From positions 1 to 23,346 of the forward strand of contig DGTB01000020.1 in the NCBI GenBank assembly GCA_002394185.1: a stretch of DNA of 23,346 nucleotides. The letters run 5' to 3'. Below, in pieces: positions 20,767 through 23,346 of the stretch (its first letter is position 1; each line of letters opens with the position of its first letter). The position numbers and the translations under genes were made by a program. Under the pieces are notes generated by a model. The model ran no database searches. It worked only from the letters and a program-made list of their open reading frames with translations, and was not told the DNA's origin. Source of the DNA: Bacteroidales bacterium UBA4347 (lineage in GTDB: Bacteria; Bacteroidota; Bacteroidia; Bacteroidales; P3).

Positions 20767-21761
20767 TTTTCAATTTCCACCGCGGGCCAGCCGTAGTCCT
20801 GATAGTAGCGGTAGGGGAGGTTGTGTCGCTTCAGGTAGTAACGCAGCTGCTCGCGGCGGACGGCCTCCTGGAGGTCGTGATTGGAGTGCATATTCTGGAA
20901 GACATCGTAGTATGAGCCGAAGATGCGGCGGGCGCTGGGCTCCCAGCCTGCGCCGTCGACGGTCTGCTCGAAGGACGTTACGGTGTATTTGCCATCCGTC
21001 AACTCCAGCGACATCAGTCCGCTGTGGTTGCCACCGGAGACACATTTCAGCGTGTCGCCACTCGGCGTGTACCATAACACCCAGCAGTCGCACAGCACGG
21101 GGGCGTAGTTGGAGTCCGCCCGCTCGGAGGCGACAATCGTCAGTGTGGGTATGCAGATGTCTTGGACCGCCGGCATCTTGCCGGCATCATGCAAATAGTG
21201 CTCTCCAATCTCGTTCACCAGGTAGTCGCATATGGCGTCGCGCATGGCTTGCTCGTCGCGGTTGATGGCGATGTGGCGTATGCAGTCGGCCTTGTGGCCG
21301 TCGAAGTCGGCCATAAGCCATTGGCCGTCGATGCGTTCCATATAGAGTTTGTGCTCCTCGACGTCATCGGTGGAATCTAACGATTCCTCCCCTTCACAAG
21401 GGGAGGTGCCCGCAGGGCGGAGGGGTTCCCATTTCTGTCGCACGCTGATGGTGGCCACGGCATGGTCGTCGTCGGTCTGCTCCACGGCGGTGACGGTGTA
21501 GTCGGCTATCGTGCCGCCGTTGCCGGTGACGAAGTAGTGGAGCCATTCGTGGTCCATGGCTTCGAATTCGGGCAGGAGGTTGAACATCGTGTCCAGCACG
21601 GCGTAGAAGTCCGCCGTCATATAGTCCTTTGACTCCTCCCGCAGCTCGTGGTCGGGGATGTAGCGGCAGAGCTCTTTGGCCCTCTGTTTCAGTTTTGCTT
21701 CGTTGCTTGTGCATGCCGCCAGCACGAGGGCGGCGAGAGTGATGGTGGTTAGTTTTTTCAT
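20763..21761 (-). CDS. Lipoprotein of unknown function with repeat-derived insertions
   Basis: 332 aa. MKKLTTITLAALVLAACTSN is a lipoprotein signal with Cys17. Residues about 30-155 resemble an NTF2/DUF3828-like domain (DYMTADFYAVLDTMFN, ADYTVTAVEQTDDDHAVATISV, LYMERIDGQWLMADFDG). Residues about 200-300 form a second beta-rich part with CDCWVLWYTPSGDTLKCVSGGNHSG. Residues 112-125 (EPLRPAGTSPCEGE) come from a CCCCTTnnnAAGGGG palindrome, and 192-199 (DAGKMPAV) from a GCCGGC palindrome. Both sit in apparent loops. It lies 22 bases after a small GNAT gene and overlaps the next GNAT gene by four bases. I assign no function. Confidence 0.78.
   Translation of the reverse strand: MKKLTTITLAALVLAACTSNEAKLKQRAKELCRYIPDHELREESKDYMTADFYAVLDTMFNLLPEFEAMDHEWLHYFVTGNGGTIADYTVTAVEQTDDDHAVATISVRQKWEPLRPAGTSPCEGEESLDSTDDVEEHKLYMERIDGQWLMADFDGHKADCIRHIAINRDEQAMRDAICDYLVNEIGEHYLHDAGKMPAVQDICIPTLTIVASERADSNYAPVLCDCWVLWYTPSGDTLKCVSGGNHSGLMSLELTDGKYTVTSFEQTVDGAGWEPSARRIFGSYYDVFQNMHSNHDLQEAVRREQLRYYLKRHNLPYRYYQDYGWPAVEIEK
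21169..21185 (-). repeat. GCCGGC palindrome in frame in the lipoprotein gene
   Basis: GCCGGC-ATCTT-GCCGGC, a variant of the 13801 and 18747 copies. Coding-strand reading is AGKMPA, different in frame from the PLP lyase copy. Confidence 0.75.
21384..21428 (-). repeat. CCCCTTnnnAAGGGG coding palindrome in the lipoprotein gene
   Basis: CTCCCCTTCACAAGGGGAG followed by the outer arm (GCCCGCAGGGC, then GGAGGGGT). On the coding strand it reads PLRPAGTSPCEGE, almost the same peptide as PLRPSATSPCKGE from the matching copy in the PLP lyase gene. Confidence 0.9.
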
Positions 21762-21783
21762 GTCAGTATGTGTTTGTTCGATT

Positions 21784-22068
21784 TCAATTGATAGGACAAC
21801 TCAGCGGACTGGTGATTTCGCAGCCGCGGTTGCGGGCCAGCCACAGCTGGGCGTAGCTGCAGGTGGCCTTGTATTGTCCGCCGCGGCGCTCGATTTCCTC
21901 CACGGCGCGCCGCACCAGCTCGCTGGCAATGCCTTGGCCCCGCAGGCGGTCGTCCACGTAGGTGTGGTTGATGACGTAGACGCCGTCCCTCTCGGGGAAC
22001 GTCACCTCGCCAACCTCCTCGCCGCCCTCGACGGCGTAGACCCTGTTCTTTTCTGTGATGTATTCCAT
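21784..22068 (-). CDS. Small GNAT acetyltransferase, YjdJ-like
   Basis: 94 aa, the usual size of the short YjdJ/Gcn5-like group. It begins MEYITEKNRVYAVEGGEEVGEVTF. The acetyl-CoA loop is DDRLRGQGIASELVRRAVEEI near residues 39-59, and the C-terminus has CSYAQLWLARN with the family's usual Cys-S-Y. A human relative of this group (NATD1-like) also lacks a defined substrate. It is first of three minus-strand genes with short gaps (22 bases to the lipoprotein). Confidence 0.9.
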   Translation of the reverse strand: MEYITEKNRVYAVEGGEEVGEVTFPERDGVYVINHTYVDDRLRGQGIASELVRRAVEEIERRGGQYKATCSYAQLWLARNRGCEITSPLSCPIN

Positions 22069-22126
22069 ATTAAGGTTTATAGTTTGGGTTTTTCGGGACA
22101 GTTCGCGTATGCGGCTGTATTATAGA

Positions 22127-22156
22127 GGGAGACATCCCAGTCAAGGGGTGTCTCCC
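22127..22156. terminator. Inverted repeat downstream of etfA, possible terminator
   Basis: GGGAGACA at 22127-22134 pairs with TGTCTCCC at 22149-22156, with further CCC/GGG pairing inside. On the minus strand it lies about 45 bases after the etfA stop. There is no strong T-run. A second smaller hairpin, AACCGC-AGG-GCGGTT at 22188-22202, abuts the etfA stop codon and could also act in termination. Confidence 0.45.
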
Positions 22157-22201
22157 TGTGTGGTTGCATCAAAAATGCAGTCTGCAGAACCGCAGGGCGG
22201 T

Positions 22202-23212
22202 TTATTTCTGCATGGTCTTCAGGCGCTCGGTGAGCATGGGGACGATCTTGTGGAGGTCGCCCACGATGCCGAGGTCGGCAACCTGGAAGATGGGGGCAAA
22301 CTTGTCCTTGTTGATGGCGATGATGAGGTCGCTCTCTTCCATACCGGCGAGGTGCTGGATGGCACCGCTGATGCCGCAGGCCATGTAGAGGGCGGGACGC
22401 ACGGTCTTGCCGGTCTGGCCCACCTGGCGGCTGGCGTCCATGACGCCGGCGTCGACCATGGCGCGGCTGCTGGAGACCTCACCGCCGAGTTCGGTGGCAA
22501 GGGCCTGGAGCTTGGCAAAGCCGTCCTTGGTGCCGACACCGCGGCCACCGCTGACGAGGACCTTGGCCTCGCTGATGTCGGTGACGGTCTTCTCTTCCTT
22601 GACGGTCTTGACGAGCTTCACGCGGGCAATCTTCTTCTCGTCGAAGTTCACCTTGAAGTCGACGACCTCGCCCTTGCGGCTCTTGTCGGCGGCCATTTTC
22701 TGCATGACGCCGGGGCGGACGGTGCTCATCTGCGGGCGGTTGTTCTTGCAGAGGATGGTGGCCATGAGGTTGCCGCCGAAGGCGGGACGGGTCATACGGA
22801 ACTCGTGGGCCTCGTCGTCGCTGATCTCCAGCTTGGTGGCATCGGCGGTGAGACCGGTGCGGTTGCGGGCGCTGACGCGGGGGCCGAGGTCGCGGCCGAT
22901 GGTGGTGGCGCCGATGAGCATGATGCTCGGTTTCTCGCTCTCGATGATGGCGGTGATGGCCTCGGTGTAGGGCTCGGTCATGTAGTCCTTCAGCAGGTCG
23001 TGGTCGACAACCATAACCTTGTCGGCACCGTGCTCGATGAGGGTGGGGGCGAGACCTTTGATGTCCTTGCCGAGGAGCATGGCGACGACCTTCTCCTGGT
23101 TGGCGTCGGCCAGTTCGCGGGCTTTGCCCAGCAGCTCGAGGGCCACATTCTGCAGTTTGCCGTTGCGCTGTTCGGCAAACACGTATACGTCTTTATAATC
23201 TGCTAAGTTCAT
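22202..23212 (-). CDS. etfA: Electron transfer flavoprotein alpha subunit
   Basis: 336 aa, full-length alpha subunit of the soluble FAD-containing electron carrier that links acyl-CoA dehydrogenases or similar enzymes to the quinone or ferredoxin pool. The N-terminal half opens VYVFAEQRNGKLQNVALELLGKAREL and has LIGATTIGRDLGPRVSAR near 99-116. The FAD-binding domain shows VLVSGGRGVG (218-227), SSRAMVDAG (248-256), SRQVGQTGKTVRPALY (261-276), GISGAIQHLAGM (280-291) and INKDKFAPIFQVADLGIVGDL (300-320). It follows the presumed etfB after a 69-base gap holding a 9-bp tandem repeat. In anaerobic Bacteroidales EtfAB may bifurcate electrons, but nothing in the window shows the partner. Confidence 0.95.
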   Translation of the reverse strand: MNLADYKDVYVFAEQRNGKLQNVALELLGKARELADANQEKVVAMLLGKDIKGLAPTLIEHGADKVMVVDHDLLKDYMTEPYTEAITAIIESEKPSIMLIGATTIGRDLGPRVSARNRTGLTADATKLEISDDEAHEFRMTRPAFGGNLMATILCKNNRPQMSTVRPGVMQKMAADKSRKGEVVDFKVNFDEKKIARVKLVKTVKEEKTVTDISEAKVLVSGGRGVGTKDGFAKLQALATELGGEVSSSRAMVDAGVMDASRQVGQTGKTVRPALYMACGISGAIQHLAGMEESDLIIAINKDKFAPIFQVADLGIVGDLHKIVPMLTERLKTMQK

Positions 23213-23225
23213 TGCTTCTTCATTT

Positions 23226-23281
23226 TATGTCGGACGGGTCTGACAAGTCTGACAGGTCTGACGAGTCCGACGAGTCTGACA
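23226..23281 (-). repeat. 9-bp tandem repeat between etfB and etfA
   Basis: About six units of the plus-strand form gtctgacga (variants ggacggg, gtctgacaa, gtctgacag, gtctgacga, gtccgacga, gtctgacat) fill the spacer. No hairpin or promoter box was recognised within it. Confidence 0.88.
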
Positions 23282-23346
23282 TTAAATGATGTGTTTCTCT
23301 TTCAGCTTGTTGACAATCAGCTCCACGGCCTCTTCGGGGCTGACCT
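23282..23346 (-). CDS. etfB: C-terminal end of electron transfer flavoprotein beta subunit, 5' part outside window
   Basis: The minus strand is open from the window edge and reads VSPEEAVELIVNKLKEKHII before the TAA at 23282-23284. This matches the usual helical C-terminus of Bacteroidota EtfB (AV-x-LV-x-LKE-x-HII). Position directly upstream of etfA supports the call, as etfB normally precedes etfA. Only about 20 residues are visible. Confidence 0.72.
   Translation of the reverse strand, partial: VSPEEAVELIVNKLKEKHII

Overview
This window looks like a GC-rich member of the order Bacteroidales, probably a gut or rumen type; the genus cannot be settled from the sequence. Support comes from promoter boxes of the Bacteroidota TAnnTTTG type ahead of several genes, a DUF6266 protein, a secreted GH3 glycosidase, a double TonB-C-domain secreted protein, a minimal TatA/TatC pair and an etfB-etfA pair. 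No rRNA, tRNA, CRISPR array, transposase or phage gene was seen.

Layout. 1-2047 (minus): 3'-truncated GH3 beta-glycosidase with a PA14-like insert and a sharp change in base composition near 1650. 2048-2428: intergenic, with an 11-bp minisatellite. 2429-8116 (plus): a compact operon-like run made of a RIC/hemerythrin-LuxR regulator, a NapH/NapG-like polyferredoxin with an internal twin-arginine signal, a YitT-family membrane protein, a twin-arginine aldo/keto reductase with C-terminal 4Fe-4S motifs, tatA and tatC. 8117-8373 and 9544-10101: palindrome-rich intergenic DNA around a convergent, overlapping pair (secreted hypothetical 8374-8922 and DUF6266 protein 8725-9543). 10102-13271 (plus): lipoprotein alkaline phosphatase, AtoE-type short-chain fatty acid transporter and an adenine phosphoribosyltransferase. 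13275-15025 (minus): DUF456 membrane protein and a GNAT-HD fusion. 15104-16669 (plus): YqaA/DedA-like membrane protein and a GT4-like glycosyltransferase. 16666-19606 (minus): rhodanese lipoprotein, PatB/MalY-type PLP lyase and TonB-C protein. 19716-20222 (plus): small membrane protein. 20224-22068 (minus): GNAT, lipoprotein, GNAT. 22202-23346 (minus): etfA and the 3' end of etfB.

Two things stand out. First, the 2429-8116 run places a predicted di-iron NO/O2-type sensor-regulator, a quinol-dehydrogenase-like Fe-S membrane protein, a Tat-exported Fe-S oxidoreductase and the Tat translocase itself together. I infer a self-contained envelope redox module whose substrate is unknown. Second, the window is full of short repeats of several families: 7-, 9- and 11-bp tandem tracts and three or four palindrome families. 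Several occur both between genes and in frame inside genes. The clearest is a CCCCTTnnnAAGGGG palindrome read as the peptide S-P-x-x-G-E in three unrelated proteins, on both orientations of the element and twice tandemly duplicated in multiples of three. This resembles the coding palindromic elements known from Rickettsia.
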